From Deltaproteobacteria bacterium (GTDB taxonomy: Bacteria; Myxococcota_A; Bradymonadia; REDH01), in contig REDH01000056.1 of assembly GCA_007693585.1 (NCBI GenBank), positions 31,471-95,470 on the forward strand: DNA of 64,000 nucleotides. Direction: 5' to 3'. A program made the position numbers and the translations under genes. The notes beneath the pieces were generated by a model. It searched no databases. It was not told where the DNA came from and was given only the letters and a program-made list of their open reading frames with translations. This document shows, one piece after another, positions 10,449 through 21,184 of this stretch. The stretch's first letter is position 1. Each line of letters begins with the position of its first letter.

Positions 10449-10519
10449 TTCGGGGACTAGGATTCGAACCTAGATTCGCGGCACCAGAAACCGCTGTCCT
10501 GCCATTAGACGATCCCCGA
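10449..10519 (-). tRNA. tRNA-Gln (anticodon CTG)
   Basis: Minus strand TCGGGGATCGTCTAATGGCAGGACAGCGGTTTCTGGTGCCGCGAATCTAGGTTCGAATCCTAGTCCCCGA; anticodon loop TTCTGGT. Confidence 0.93.
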
Positions 10520-10728
10520 GTGCGGGTGAAGAGCCGTGGGCACCGCACCGCGCGGGCCATGGTGTATAGGGGAGAGTGCTCACCGGCGTCAACGTGTTTT
10601 TGCCTTGGCAGGCACTCGGGGAAAGGGGCAGCGGGCCAGGCGTGAGGTACTTCACTCGGGCCTTGCCGTAGGCCCGCGACGGTCTTCACCGGACCAGTCG
10701 TGGTGGCTCCGGAACCTCGTCGCAGCGA

Positions 10729-12597
10729 TCAGGGCAGGCAGCGGTTGACGAGCTCCTCTTCGGAGTTCGGCCCTCGCACGACACCGCAGAACGTGGCATC
10801 GAAGGCTGCGCTGGAATTCCCGATGAAGATCTGCCCGATGTACTCTCCGTTGTCGAGCACGTCCACGCTCAGATTGGGGGTCTCGTTGAGCAGGTCACAG
10901 TGTCCGCGAATGTCCATGACGGAATCGAACTGCAGGCCCTGAATGAAGCCGCGCAGGATCCCGCCGAAGGCGATGTTGATGAAGCCGGTGCAGATGTTCT
11001 CGACGGTATCCCTGCACAGCACGTCCTGTCCGAGGAACCGAATGCAGTCGCCGCTGCCGGTGATCCAGTCGGCGAGACGTGCGCATCCCACGAGCTGGGC
11101 GATCGCGTCATCGATGCGAATGGGACCGGGCTGATCGAGCAGGGTCGGGAAGAGGACGCTCTCGAGCATGTAGAGGATGAGTCGGCCATAGCGGAAGTCG
11201 ACGGGGTGGCGGTCGATGTTGAGCTGGTTGTAGCCCACGACGCGGCCGGTCCACTGTCCCTCGAGGATCCCGAGGTCGACCTGATCGAAGCGCAGCGGGA
11301 TGCGGCCGCAGCCGGGGGGGGAGCCTTGTGGGCAGTCCCAGCGCCAGTAGAGCGAGATGCCCTGCCACTGATCGATGCCGAACACTTCGTAGTCCCCGTA
11401 CATCTTCCCGATCTGCATGTACGACGTGACCTCCAGGTTATTGACGACCTGAACGATATCCTGCAGGGCGGTGAGAATTCTCGTGAGGGTCTCGTTCCCG
11501 TAGATGACGTTGTTGATGGCGTCCTGGATCACGTTTGCGAGGCCGGTGATCTGGAGGAAGGTGTCGATGAGTCCGCCGACGAGCCCGCCGACCCAGTCCC
11601 GGATCCGGTTGATGATGAAGTCGTAGAGTCCCTGGCCGGGGTTCTCGGTGATCCGGATGATCTCGACGAGAAGCGACCCCACGGGTCCGCTCTGTTCGAG
11701 CGCGTTCGTGAAGTCCCACTTGCTGGCGACGTCGTAGTCGCCTCCCGGGTCGAGGGGGTTCAGGAAGAGATCGATCTCGACGGGGATGACCTCGTCCTCG
11801 ACGAGGCGAACCTGACCCAGGCATCCGGTGGCCGCAGCCTCGCCCCACTGACCACGGCCGGTTGCCACGATGGTGTATGTCTCCTCCACGGGAAGGGAGT
11901 CGAACACGACGACGGAGTTGACGGTACGGCCTTCATCCTCGGCCACGTGAAGCCGCGCTGCGGGGTTCACCCGGTCATTGCACCGGTATTCGGCTTCCGT
12001 GTACACCGCCACCTCGATCGGGCGCACATCGTAGAGCGAACGCTGCGGATAGCGGAACCGTACCTCGAGGCCACCGGTGGGCAGTTCGAGAACCTGAACC
12101 GTCAGGTCAAGCGCTCGACTGCACTGAGCCGTGGCCCGCACGCGCACCTGACCGGGCTGCATGCCGGCGCTCAGCCGAACGGATGCTCTCCCGTCGTTGC
12201 CGGTTACGGCGCGGCGAGAGCTGAGCTGGGCTGCGACGGAATCCGCCCGATCCACGTCATAGATCACTTCGACGCCGGGAAGCTCGTCTCCCGTGGCGAG
12301 CGAGAACGCGTAGACCGGCAGGTCCATCGACTGCCCCAGGGCGAGTTGCCGCTCCCCCGCCACTCCCGGGATCAGGACGCAGGTGTGGCCCGCCGCATCC
12401 TCGCCCGGCGGCTGTCCCGGCTGAGGAGGGGCGGTCTGTTCCGGTCGATCCGGCGTCCCCGGCTGGAATCCCCGGTCGTCGTCGGCCTCGCCGGGGGCGA
12501 AGGCATCTCCCTCGAAACTCATCGACGCCTTCCCGCATCCCACGGCGAGGAGCACGGAAAGAATCAGGAGCCCGATCAGCGAAAGGCGATGCGACAT
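10729..12597 (-). CDS. Large putative lipoprotein of unknown function
   Basis: MSHRLSLIGLLILSVLLAVGCGKAS lipobox; Ig-like N-terminal half; no recognised C-terminal family. Confidence 0.65.
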   Translation of the reverse strand: MSHRLSLIGLLILSVLLAVGCGKASMSFEGDAFAPGEADDDRGFQPGTPDRPEQTAPPQPGQPPGEDAAGHTCVLIPGVAGERQLALGQSMDLPVYAFSLATGDELPGVEVIYDVDRADSVAAQLSSRRAVTGNDGRASVRLSAGMQPGQVRVRATAQCSRALDLTVQVLELPTGGLEVRFRYPQRSLYDVRPIEVAVYTEAEYRCNDRVNPAARLHVAEDEGRTVNSVVVFDSLPVEETYTIVATGRGQWGEAAATGCLGQVRLVEDEVIPVEIDLFLNPLDPGGDYDVASKWDFTNALEQSGPVGSLLVEIIRITENPGQGLYDFIINRIRDWVGGLVGGLIDTFLQITGLANVIQDAINNVIYGNETLTRILTALQDIVQVVNNLEVTSYMQIGKMYGDYEVFGIDQWQGISLYWRWDCPQGSPPGCGRIPLRFDQVDLGILEGQWTGRVVGYNQLNIDRHPVDFRYGRLILYMLESVLFPTLLDQPGPIRIDDAIAQLVGCARLADWITGSGDCIRFLGQDVLCRDTVENICTGFINIAFGGILRGFIQGLQFDSVMDIRGHCDLLNETPNLSVDVLDNGEYIGQIFIGNSSAAFDATFCGVVRGPNSEEELVNRCLP

Positions 12598-12907
12598 GGG
12601 GAGGGTCCGGTGTCGGAGCCCCTGCGCTTCTCTCGTCGAGGCGAAGGAGCCTGTACAGGGCACGAGTCAGAGGTCTACCCGCGATGCAGTATAGCACTGT
12701 GGCACCGTGCCATCAAGGCGATCGCCTCATCCCCTTGCCATGCTCACCGCGGGTGGTGTATCCCACGCGCCGGGCGTTCGCCGGCCCTTGTGCGGCACGA
12801 CCCCCGAACCGGCCTGCCCGAACCGGGACGTCGCCGCCCGGACCGGCCCTCTTCACGGCACGGCCCGCCCGCCACCGCTCGCCCGTATCCGCTGACCCGG
12901 AGCCTGC

Positions 12908-13339
12908 ATGAATCCCGCCCTGACCCGGCTTGTCGCCTGCACCATGCTCGTCGCATTCGCCAATCTGGCCTGCTACAACAGTTACCGCATCACGCCGGAC
13001 GAGCTCGAGCGCCTGTCGTCCCAGCACATCGCCGACTCGGCCACGGTGCAGGGAGCGCGCGGCAACACCGTGCAGGATGTCGAGGTCCGGGGCACCACGC
13101 CCATCACCCTCCGCATGGCCACCGGTGAGCGCCATCCCGTCACGCCCTTCAACTTCTCGATGTCCGAGACCCAGTTCGTGGCCCCGGACTACGACCTGCT
13201 CCTGCAGCGCGACAACATCGAGAGCGCACAGGTCGCCGAGTTCGCCCCGGGACGCACCGCAATCCTGATCTCGGGTATCGTCCTCGCCGCCGTCGGCAGC
13301 TTCGTCCTGCTGACCGTCCTCGCCGACGACGAGGAGTAG
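12908..13339 (+). CDS. Small exported protein of unknown function with C-terminal TM segment
   Basis: MNPALTRLVACTMLVAFANLACYNSY; C-terminal AILISGIVLAAVGSFVLLTVL. Confidence 0.6.
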   Translation: MNPALTRLVACTMLVAFANLACYNSYRITPDELERLSSQHIADSATVQGARGNTVQDVEVRGTTPITLRMATGERHPVTPFNFSMSETQFVAPDYDLLLQRDNIESAQVAEFAPGRTAILISGIVLAAVGSFVLLTVLADDEE

Positions 13340-13377
13340 CGACCAGAGCCGCTCGTTCCCCGCGACACGGAGCCATC

Positions 13378-14247
13378 ATGCCGGGCTGTCGCCTCCGCGA
13401 CCGACGCCGTTTCCCGCTGCGCCACACCCACGCCACCCTCGCAGGCGCCTCGCTCCTCCTCGCCTCCGTCTTCGCCGGTTTCGCCCTGCCCCAGGACGCC
13501 AACGCCGAAAACCGGCGCGACGGCGATGTTCCCGGTGGCGAACGCCACGGTGCCGAAGAGGACACCGGCTACACCGGTTACCCCGTCGATCCCGGTCCAC
13601 CCCACAGTGCCTACTACGACCCGTCCGCACAGCACCGCACCTACTCCCCGGAGTGGACCGGAGCGTTCGTCGGAGGTGGTCTCCTCACCGGCGCCGCCCT
13701 GCCCCGCGGGCGCACCTTCACCGATCTCGACAACTCCCTGTCCGGGGGCGTGTTCCTCAATGCAAGCTCCGTCCAGCAGCTGATCGACGTCCAGCTCACC
13801 TGGAACCACCATTCCACCCGCGGCGCCCTCGCGCTCGACGACAGCTCCATCGACCTGCAACGCCACAGCGTCGGCGCATCCGTGCTGGTTCATCCCTTCT
13901 TCATCGTCCTGCTCTTCGGTGACCGCTTCTTCTACACCCTCGCCCAGATCCACGCGGTCGCCGGGGTCACCCTCGACACCACCCGCTTCTCCACCGACGA
14001 CGACACCTGGCGCCACACCGCCCCGGGCTGGCACCTCGGCGCAGGCTTCGACACCTATCTCGCCCGCCCTCGCGGACGCTCTTCCTGGTGGATCGGGCCC
14101 CAGTGGCGCGTGCAGCGGGTCGCAGGCGACATCGAGGATCCGCGCTTCCGCCGCTCCGGACTGTACGAACACCACGTCTGGCTCCGACTTTCCTGGCGAT
14201 ACCATGGCAACCTGCTCACCGGAATGCGCGGCCCCCGCGTGCCCTGA
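13378..14247 (+). CDS. Exported protein, possibly outer-membrane/beta-strand rich
   Basis: N-terminal hydrophobic segment; alternating-pattern C-terminus ending HHVWLRLSWRYHGNLLTG. Confidence 0.55.
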   Translation: MPGCRLRDRRRFPLRHTHATLAGASLLLASVFAGFALPQDANAENRRDGDVPGGERHGAEEDTGYTGYPVDPGPPHSAYYDPSAQHRTYSPEWTGAFVGGGLLTGAALPRGRTFTDLDNSLSGGVFLNASSVQQLIDVQLTWNHHSTRGALALDDSSIDLQRHSVGASVLVHPFFIVLLFGDRFFYTLAQIHAVAGVTLDTTRFSTDDDTWRHTAPGWHLGAGFDTYLARPRGRSSWWIGPQWRVQRVAGDIEDPRFRRSGLYEHHVWLRLSWRYHGNLLTGMRGPRVP

Positions 14248-16219
14248 CCGCCCTCCCCGATCCGGTCCGTACACGACCGGATGCACTGGCGTACTGCTTC
14301 TTCTGCTCCTCCTCGGAGCCAACCCGACACCCGCGGCAGCCGAAGACGACATGGTCTTCGAGGTCCACATCCCCACGTGGATGCCGAGCCCACGGACCCC
14401 GGAGGCCGAAACAGCACATCTCGTCCATCGCGCGCTCCGACACGGCCGCCATCGGGTGCTCGTCAGCCTTCTCCTGCCCGAGCTGATCGCGAGCGGCCAT
14501 CGAGGTCCACTGCTCCAATCCCTCCTCGACACGCACCCCGACCTGCCCCGGTGGCGCCCCGAAGCCTACGCCCGCAGCCGAGCCGTACTCGCGGCGGCAG
14601 CAGGCCTGCGCCAGGACGCCGCCGCTCATCTCGTCCTGCCCACGGCCCCCACCGATATCGATGTCTTCTGCCTCGCGCTCGAACAGGTCGCGTCGCTCAC
14701 CCCGGACCAGCCTGCCGAACCCCTCGAACGCGCCCTCCACGATCTCTGGTGCGCTGACGAGATCCCCGACGTCGGCGCTCTCCCCGAGGAACAGCTGCGA
14801 CCCGCGGCCAACCACCTGTTCCGCACAAGGCATCGCGACGTGGCTCGCCCCCTGCTCCAACGTATCGCCGCACGCCTCGAACCCGAAAGCGCGCCGTGGT
14901 GCGCCGTGCGCCTCGACGAGGCAATCACGCTCTGGCGCCAACGGGAACGCGAAACGGCACTGCAGCACTTCCACGACCTCGAGCCCGTCTGTCGACCCCA
15001 CCCCGCCACCCACGTCCGTCTGCTCTACGCGCTGATGATCCGGCACCTCGGCCGAGACGATGCCACGGCCCTCCGGTGGGCCGATCTCCTGCTCGATACC
15101 TACCCGGAACGCACCCACGCCGACGACGCCCTCTACTGGGCCACCGTCGCCGACCCCGCTCGACTGCAGACTGCGGTGCGTACTGCCCACAGCCGCTTTC
15201 CCGACGGGGACCTCGTCGGCCGCCTCCAGACGGACGCGCTGCGCGCACTCGATCCCGATGACGCCCAGGCCCTGCTCGACGAACTCCTCGCCAGTCCATG
15301 GCGTGACCCCGCGTACGAGACCGCAGGACGGCTCGAGCTCGCCGCCGCCAGGCTCGCGGTCCAGCGCGGGGACGACCCGTGCCCCGCCATTTCCCTCCTG
15401 CACGCCCGATACCCTCATACCTGGTCCTCCGCCGTCGCCGAGCGCGATCAGGAGCTGCGCACCTGCGGCCATGCGCGACCCCGGCCACACGCCGACTCCA
15501 TCACCCTCCGGGTGACGGATGCCGACAGGGCGGCGTGGACACGCGAACTCCTCGCCATCGGCGCGTATCGCGCGGCCGCCGAGATCTGGGAGTCCATCGA
15601 CGATCCCACCGACGACGAGCGCTGGCTCGCCGCCGCGCTCCGCTACCGCGCCGGACAGGCTCGCGAGGCCCATCAACCGACCCGGTGGGCCCTCTACGGC
15701 TGGGAACGCCTGCACCCATGGGGCGACCCCCGATGGCGCATCGCATGGCCCGTGCACCGACGCCCCGAGGTGATCCAGGCCGCGACGACGACCGGGGTCC
15801 ACCCCGGGCTGATCCTCGCCATGATGCGTGAGGAGAGCGCCTTCCTCGAAACCGTGCGCAGCTTCGCCGGCGCCACGGGACTGATGCAGGTGATGCCCGC
15901 GACCGCCGCCGAGCACCGACAAGGGGTTCCCGAAGACGCGGACTTCGCCGAACCCGCCATCAACATCCTCATCGGAGCCAACGTCCTCGACGGTCTGCTC
16001 AACCGATGGCCGGACGACATCATGCGCGTCGCCGTCGGCTACAACGCCGGACCCGGCAGGGTCCGTCAGTGGGACCGACGGTTCGGAGAGGTCCTCCCCG
16101 AGGACTGGATGGACGCCATTCCGTTTCCCGAAGCCTGGCACTACAGCCGGCGGGTGATGCAGTCCGAGCGCATCTACCGCCACCTCTATCCGTGGGACAC
16201 GATGGCCCCCGACGAGTGA
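14204..16219 (+). CDS. Soluble lytic murein transglycosylase (SLT) family protein
   Basis: C-terminal HPGLILAMMREESAFLETVRSFAGATGLMQVMPATAAEHRQG...VGYNAGPGRVRQW; start approximate, overlaps the preceding CDS. Confidence 0.85.
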   Translation: MATCSPECAAPACPDRPPRSGPYTTGCTGVLLLLLLLGANPTPAAAEDDMVFEVHIPTWMPSPRTPEAETAHLVHRALRHGRHRVLVSLLLPELIASGHRGPLLQSLLDTHPDLPRWRPEAYARSRAVLAAAAGLRQDAAAHLVLPTAPTDIDVFCLALEQVASLTPDQPAEPLERALHDLWCADEIPDVGALPEEQLRPAANHLFRTRHRDVARPLLQRIAARLEPESAPWCAVRLDEAITLWRQRERETALQHFHDLEPVCRPHPATHVRLLYALMIRHLGRDDATALRWADLLLDTYPERTHADDALYWATVADPARLQTAVRTAHSRFPDGDLVGRLQTDALRALDPDDAQALLDELLASPWRDPAYETAGRLELAAARLAVQRGDDPCPAISLLHARYPHTWSSAVAERDQELRTCGHARPRPHADSITLRVTDADRAAWTRELLAIGAYRAAAEIWESIDDPTDDERWLAAALRYRAGQAREAHQPTRWALYGWERLHPWGDPRWRIAWPVHRRPEVIQAATTTGVHPGLILAMMREESAFLETVRSFAGATGLMQVMPATAAEHRQGVPEDADFAEPAINILIGANVLDGLLNRWPDDIMRVAVGYNAGPGRVRQWDRRFGEVLPEDWMDAIPFPEAWHYSRRVMQSERIYRHLYPWDTMAPDE

Positions 16220-16326
16220 CCCCAGTCCGACCGAACCCTCCCTTGCCCTTCCCCTCCGGCAGTGCTTGAGTCCTTCGGCGGACGCACCACCCTCCGCGTC
16301 CAGCCTTCCCCCCCGCACCCGCCCCC

Positions 16327-16998
16327 GTGTCTTCCGTGTCCGGTTCCCGCCCCCCACACAAGACTGCCGCCACCAACGTCGTCTGGCACCCGACCATCAT
16401 CCGGCGTGCGGAGCGCGAACGTCTCCTCGGGCAGCATGGGCGCCTCATCTGGTTCACCGGCCTGTCGGGCAGCGGAAAGTCAACCATCGCCAATGCCGTC
16501 GATGCGCTGCTCAACGAGCGTGGGCGACACACCTACATGCTCGACGGAGACAACCTCCGGCACGGACTTTGCCGCGATCTCGGCTTCGCCCCCGACGACC
16601 GAACCGAGAACATCCGTCGCATCGCCGAGGTCGGCAGACTCTTCGTCGACGCGGGACTCATCGCGCTCGCGGCCTTCATCTCCCCGCTGCGAACCGATCG
16701 CGAGTTCGTGCGCAGCAGGGTCGACGCCGGCGACTTCATCGAAGTGTTCGTCGACACCCCACTCGACGTCTGCGAGCAGCGTGACCCGAAGGGGCTCTAC
16801 CAGCGCGCTCGGCGCGGCGAAATCGCCGATTTCACCGGCATCTCTGCACCCTACGAACCACCGGAGCACCCGGAGGTTCACCTGCGCCCGAACGACATGG
16901 CGAGCGTTCGAGACGCCGCCGAGCGCGTCGTCAACGCGCTGCTGCGCTTCGAAGAGGACGACCGCCGAACCCTCCTCGGGCATCGTCGACCCGAGTAG
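16327..16998 (+). CDS. cysC: Adenylylsulfate kinase (APS kinase)
   Basis: [66 protein letters not shown] start. Confidence 0.95.
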   Translation: MSSVSGSRPPHKTAATNVVWHPTIIRRAERERLLGQHGRLIWFTGLSGSGKSTIANAVDALLNERGRHTYMLDGDNLRHGLCRDLGFAPDDRTENIRRIAEVGRLFVDAGLIALAAFISPLRTDREFVRSRVDAGDFIEVFVDTPLDVCEQRDPKGLYQRARRGEIADFTGISAPYEPPEHPEVHLRPNDMASVRDAAERVVNALLRFEEDDRRTLLGHRRPE

Positions 16999-17094
16999 CG
17001 ACCGGTTTGGGCGCGGCCGCCATGGACGTGCACTTCGCGCCCGGTGCAGCCACTGTTCGCGCGGCCTGATCCGAACGACAACGCCCCGACGGGC

Positions 17095-20000
17095 TCAGGG
17101 CGTGGTCGTGCCGGGCGCTCGGAGCATCAGGTTCTCGTACTCGATCGAGGTTGCCTCCCAACGCCCCTGTCCGGTCACCGTTCGCGAGAAGTCGTCGATG
17201 CTGAAGTCCGCCTCCGTCCGGATCGCCCGGACCAGCACCTGGAGCGAGCCCACGGGCAGCTCCGGACCGGCGAAGCCGGCCCAGGTCGGGAAGTCGTTGA
17301 GGTGGAAGGAGCGATAATCTCCCGGCACGAACACGGTCCATCGATCGAAGCCGAAGTTGTTCGCGGTCACGGTCAGAAGCCAGAAATCCGGCGGGTCCAG
17401 ATCGTCGTCGATCTCCCACTCGATGTACCCGTCGGAGAACGGCTGAGCGGGCCCGGGCACGAGAAAGCGCGGCAGAGGAAGAAGGGGAGGCATCCTGAGA
17501 ACCTGCGGATACCTCCTCATGTTGCGTGCCCAGCTGTTCGTTCCGGGCAGGGTCCCCTGGGTGGGATAGACCCCGGCCGTGACGGTGTAGAGCACCCCGG
17601 CGAGCGGTCCGGCCAGGGGCGGGAGCCCGGCGATCCGCATGGGCTGGGTGATGCCCCGGTAGTTGTCGAACCCTTCGAGCACGCCCTCACTGCTGAAGTC
17701 GAAGACGATGGAGGCCTCGATCCGGCCGGGGAAGAACGCTCCGGGCACGACCGTCGGCGCATTGGGAAGCTGCAGGTCGAACCCGCGATCCAGCGGGATG
17801 TTGCAGTCGATCTGCGCCTCCGCGGGCGGATCCCCCGGCCGCTGGGACAGGCCGCGCACCACCCCGAGTCGCCGCGCGTGGAACACCCCGTCGAGCAGGT
17901 AGCCGCAGCGGGCGATCAGCGCGAAGTCCCCCAGCCGGGCGGTGAATCCGAACGGCCCGTTCTCGCTCAGCACATTCGAGCCCGGGGCCACCTCGGGGTT
18001 GCGGAAGCCCTGGAACTCCCGTGTCGTCTCCAGGTAGGCCCGGGGGATTGCACCATCGGGCAGGACCTCCTGCTTCTCCATGCCGGTGAGGTACCCCTGC
18101 ACGAAGCCCGGCGGGGGCGGCGGCGGCCTCGGCGGCGGCGGCGAGTCGTCACAGTCCGGGTCGTTCGGGTCGCACGGCTCCGGCGGAAGCTGGGCGAGCA
18201 TGAGCGTGACCCGCCTGGCGTTGGTGTCGACGATCGACTCCACCCCCCGGTCCGGCGCGAAGGCGGTCACGGTCTGCGGTCCGCGCAGTTCGGGGTCCTG
18301 AAAGGTCACCTCGCCGGCCGGCCCCGTGGTGGCCACCCACGGGGTCGTGCTGCGCACGCCCACCTGAACCGTCGCTCCCTCGACCGGAAAGAACGTCCCG
18401 AACTCCCGCACCGTCACCGTCACCTCTCCGTCGATGACCCCGCCCCCTGCCCCGCCCGAGGCGATGGCCGCAGAGACGTACCGGTATGGTTCCTCGAACA
18501 CCCAGCTCCCCTCCCCGCAGCCCGACACCGCCACATCCACGGGGCCCACGGGCCCACCCGGCGTCGTCGCCTCGAGCAGCCCCGTACCCACGCGCACCGT
18601 CTCCAGCGGTTCCCCGCCCACGCGCACCGTGCATCCGGGGCCGAAGCCACGTCCGATCACGGTGACCCTCGTGCCGCCTCCCGACGGACCCGACGCCGGC
18701 GCGAACGAATCGAATGCGATGCCGTCCCGCCACTCCACCCGCAGGCCCGTGGGAAGAACCAGCCACCCCACCCTCACCGCGAGCGAAGCGCTCCCCTCCG
18801 AACCGGGCGGTACCGCAAACGTCAGGGCCTCGCCCGTCCGCTCGATGGGCACGATCTCGCGACCCTCGAGCACCACGCTGTCGACTCCATCCAGCCCGGT
18901 CCCCGACAACGTCATCGTACCGCCCGCCGTCGTCACGTGTCCCGGGCTCAGCCCATCGAACGACGGGTTCGGCACGTACTCGAACGGCGCGGCGCCCGGC
19001 TGTCCCTCGACCTCGACCTCCACCGTCCCCGGCGAGCCCCCCGGCGACATCACGAGCACCACCCGCCCACTCCCGTCAACGACCGTCGCCTCGTCCGCTC
19101 CGAACCACACGCGGACGTCACTACCCGACACCTCCTGCGGAACCACCACCGCGACGAGGTCACCTCCCGCGGCGAGCCCCGCCTCCGGATGCACCGACAG
19201 CGAACCCACCACCTCCTCCGCGAAAGTGAACGGTTCGGCCAGCACGCCCGAACCCCTCGCCCCACAGTCCCAGCGGACCTCCGCAAGCCCTGGCGCCCCA
19301 CCGGGAGACGTGATCAGGAATCCACCTCGTCCGTCCTCCACCAGCGGCGCGCCCAGATTGCGAAACCGCAGCGTGCAATCCGGACCCAGCCCCTCCCCGA
19401 ACACCCGCAGCGCCTCGCCACCCGCAACCGAACCCTCCGCGGGCAGCACCGCGCGCACACGGGGCGCTTCCTCCCACGTGAACGCGCCCGCACGCGACGC
19501 GAGCCGCGTATCCACCGCACGAACGGTCACAGCGCGACCAGGAGCTCCCGGCGGTGTCACCACCTCGAGCACCCGCGACGACAGCGCCGTCACCTCGCGC
19601 GCCTCCCGATCCCCGAAGAACACCCGCGTGTCCGGGCCGAACCCCGCGCCGTGCACCTGCACCGTCGTCCCCCCAGAAGAGGGTCCCCGCGCCGGCTCCA
19701 GGGAATCCAACCGCAGCGCGGCCTCGTAGCGGTACGCGTCCGGCAGCGTGAACACCCCCGCCTCGTTCTCGACCCGAAGCGACGCCAGCCCCGCCTCGCC
19801 CGGCTCCGTCATGAACCACAGCTCCAGGTCGTCGATCACGTCCACCGCCGGTTGCACCACACCGCCGAGATACACGTCCACATCGCTCGTGAAATGCTCG
19901 CCCCGCACCACCACCAGCGTCCCTCCCTCGGCGGGACCGGATACCGGGGCCAGGGACCGCACCACCGGAGCGTCACCGGGGATCTCCGGCGTGGGCGGAG

Positions 20001-20235
20001 GAAACGGAAGATCCCCCGTCTCGCTGCCCAGGTCCGGCGGCTGCGTCCTCGGGGGACGTTCCCCCGACGGCGGAGGGGTCGACGTGGACGATCCCGCGTG
20101 ATCGTCGGACGACCCGGACGACGCACCCGTCGTGGGCTCGATCTGCGACCCCCCATCGCGGACCTGCGGGTCGCTGCACGCGACAAGACATCCGGCGACG
20201 ATCGCGATCGTCGTCCACCTTGCGATCCGTTCCAT
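17095..20235 (-). CDS. Lipoprotein with multiple tandem IPT/TIG domains
   Basis: MERIARWTTIAIVAGCLVACSD lipobox; several copies of (G)PxxGGTxVxVxGxGFGPDxxVxFG. Confidence 0.8.
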   Translation of the reverse strand: MERIARWTTIAIVAGCLVACSDPQVRDGGSQIEPTTGASSGSSDDHAGSSTSTPPPSGERPPRTQPPDLGSETGDLPFPPPTPEIPGDAPVVRSLAPVSGPAEGGTLVVVRGEHFTSDVDVYLGGVVQPAVDVIDDLELWFMTEPGEAGLASLRVENEAGVFTLPDAYRYEAALRLDSLEPARGPSSGGTTVQVHGAGFGPDTRVFFGDREAREVTALSSRVLEVVTPPGAPGRAVTVRAVDTRLASRAGAFTWEEAPRVRAVLPAEGSVAGGEALRVFGEGLGPDCTLRFRNLGAPLVEDGRGGFLITSPGGAPGLAEVRWDCGARGSGVLAEPFTFAEEVVGSLSVHPEAGLAAGGDLVAVVVPQEVSGSDVRVWFGADEATVVDGSGRVVLVMSPGGSPGTVEVEVEGQPGAAPFEYVPNPSFDGLSPGHVTTAGGTMTLSGTGLDGVDSVVLEGREIVPIERTGEALTFAVPPGSEGSASLAVRVGWLVLPTGLRVEWRDGIAFDSFAPASGPSGGGTRVTVIGRGFGPGCTVRVGGEPLETVRVGTGLLEATTPGGPVGPVDVAVSGCGEGSWVFEEPYRYVSAAIASGGAGGGVIDGEVTVTVREFGTFFPVEGATVQVGVRSTTPWVATTGPAGEVTFQDPELRGPQTVTAFAPDRGVESIVDTNARRVTLMLAQLPPEPCDPNDPDCDDSPPPPRPPPPPPGFVQGYLTGMEKQEVLPDGAIPRAYLETTREFQGFRNPEVAPGSNVLSENGPFGFTARLGDFALIARCGYLLDGVFHARRLGVVRGLSQRPGDPPAEAQIDCNIPLDRGFDLQLPNAPTVVPGAFFPGRIEASIVFDFSSEGVLEGFDNYRGITQPMRIAGLPPLAGPLAGVLYTVTAGVYPTQGTLPGTNSWARNMRRYPQVLRMPPLLPLPRFLVPGPAQPFSDGYIEWEIDDDLDPPDFWLLTVTANNFGFDRWTVFVPGDYRSFHLNDFPTWAGFAGPELPVGSLQVLVRAIRTEADFSIDDFSRTVTGQGRWEATSIEYENLMLRAPGTTTP

Positions 20236-20406
20236 GGGGGACTGCTCCAGGCCGTATGGGCAACACGCCACGGCTCCACATCCGGAAGCGGTGGTCGTGC
20301 AGGTGCTCAGTCTAGTGCTTCACCGCCTGCCGTGCCAGTGATGTTCCGGAACGTCCGTGGCCCGTTCGGCTCACGCCAGAATCCCAGGACGGAACCCGCG
20401 CCCCTC

Positions 20407-21162
20407 TCACCCCGCGGCGAAGAGCCGCCACGCCGCCAGCAGCACGAAGACCACCAGCGCTCCGCGGACCACGTTCGCCGGCAGACGCAGCATCAGGCGG
20501 ATGCCGAGCACGGCCCCCAGCCACCCGCCGAGCGCCAGCCCCAGCCCGGCGCGCCAGTCCACCTGCCCCGCCAGCACGAACACCGTCAGGCTCACCACGC
20601 TGAACATCACCGCCAGAACGATCTTGATCGCGTTCGATGCGACGATCTCCATGCGCCCGAGCACGTGCAGCACGAGCAGGACCAGGATACCCACCCCCAT
20701 CTGCACGAAACCCGCCATGAACCCCGCCGCGAGGAGCGCCGGATGCATCCACCAGCGCAGGACCGCCTCGCCCCGACACACAGGCGCCGACCCCCCGCCC
20801 CGACGCCCGCGCCACAGCTCGAACACGAGCACCACCCCCATCGCCACGAACACCCACGCCAGCGCCATCCGGAAGACGCCCTCGTCCATGACCGAAGCGC
20901 TCCAGGCCCCCAGCACCGTCCCCACCGCCGCCGCCGGCAACGCCCCCAGCGCCGCCCGAACCGGAATGCGCCGACGCCGGCCGAGCGCCACGGCCCCGGT
21001 CACACTCTGCACCAGGATCACCAGCCGGTTCGTCCCGTTGGCCACTTGCGGCGGCATCCCGCTCGCCAGCAGCAACCCGAGCGACAGCGCGCTGCCCCCT
21101 CCCGCAACCATGTTCACGATCGCCGCGAGGACGCCGATCACCACGGCCAGCGCGAACACCAT
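20407..21162 (-). CDS. TauE/SafE family sulfite exporter-like membrane protein
   Basis: MVFALAVVIGVLAAIVNMVAGGGSALSLGLLLASGMPPQVANGTNRLVIL; repeat half with GFMAGFVQMGVGILVL; start approximate. Confidence 0.85.
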   Translation of the reverse strand: MVFALAVVIGVLAAIVNMVAGGGSALSLGLLLASGMPPQVANGTNRLVILVQSVTGAVALGRRRRIPVRAALGALPAAAVGTVLGAWSASVMDEGVFRMALAWVFVAMGVVLVFELWRGRRGGGSAPVCRGEAVLRWWMHPALLAAGFMAGFVQMGVGILVLLVLHVLGRMEIVASNAIKIVLAVMFSVVSLTVFVLAGQVDWRAGLGLALGGWLGAVLGIRLMLRLPANVVRGALVVFVLLAAWRLFAAG

Positions 21163-21184
21163 GCCTTCCCCGCCCGGGAGCAGC

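Noticed and set aside
10900-13128. 742-aa plus-strand ORF antisense to the lipoprotein gene
   Set aside because: Asp/Val/Glu-biased shadow translation; minus-strand gene has a lipobox and coherent composition.
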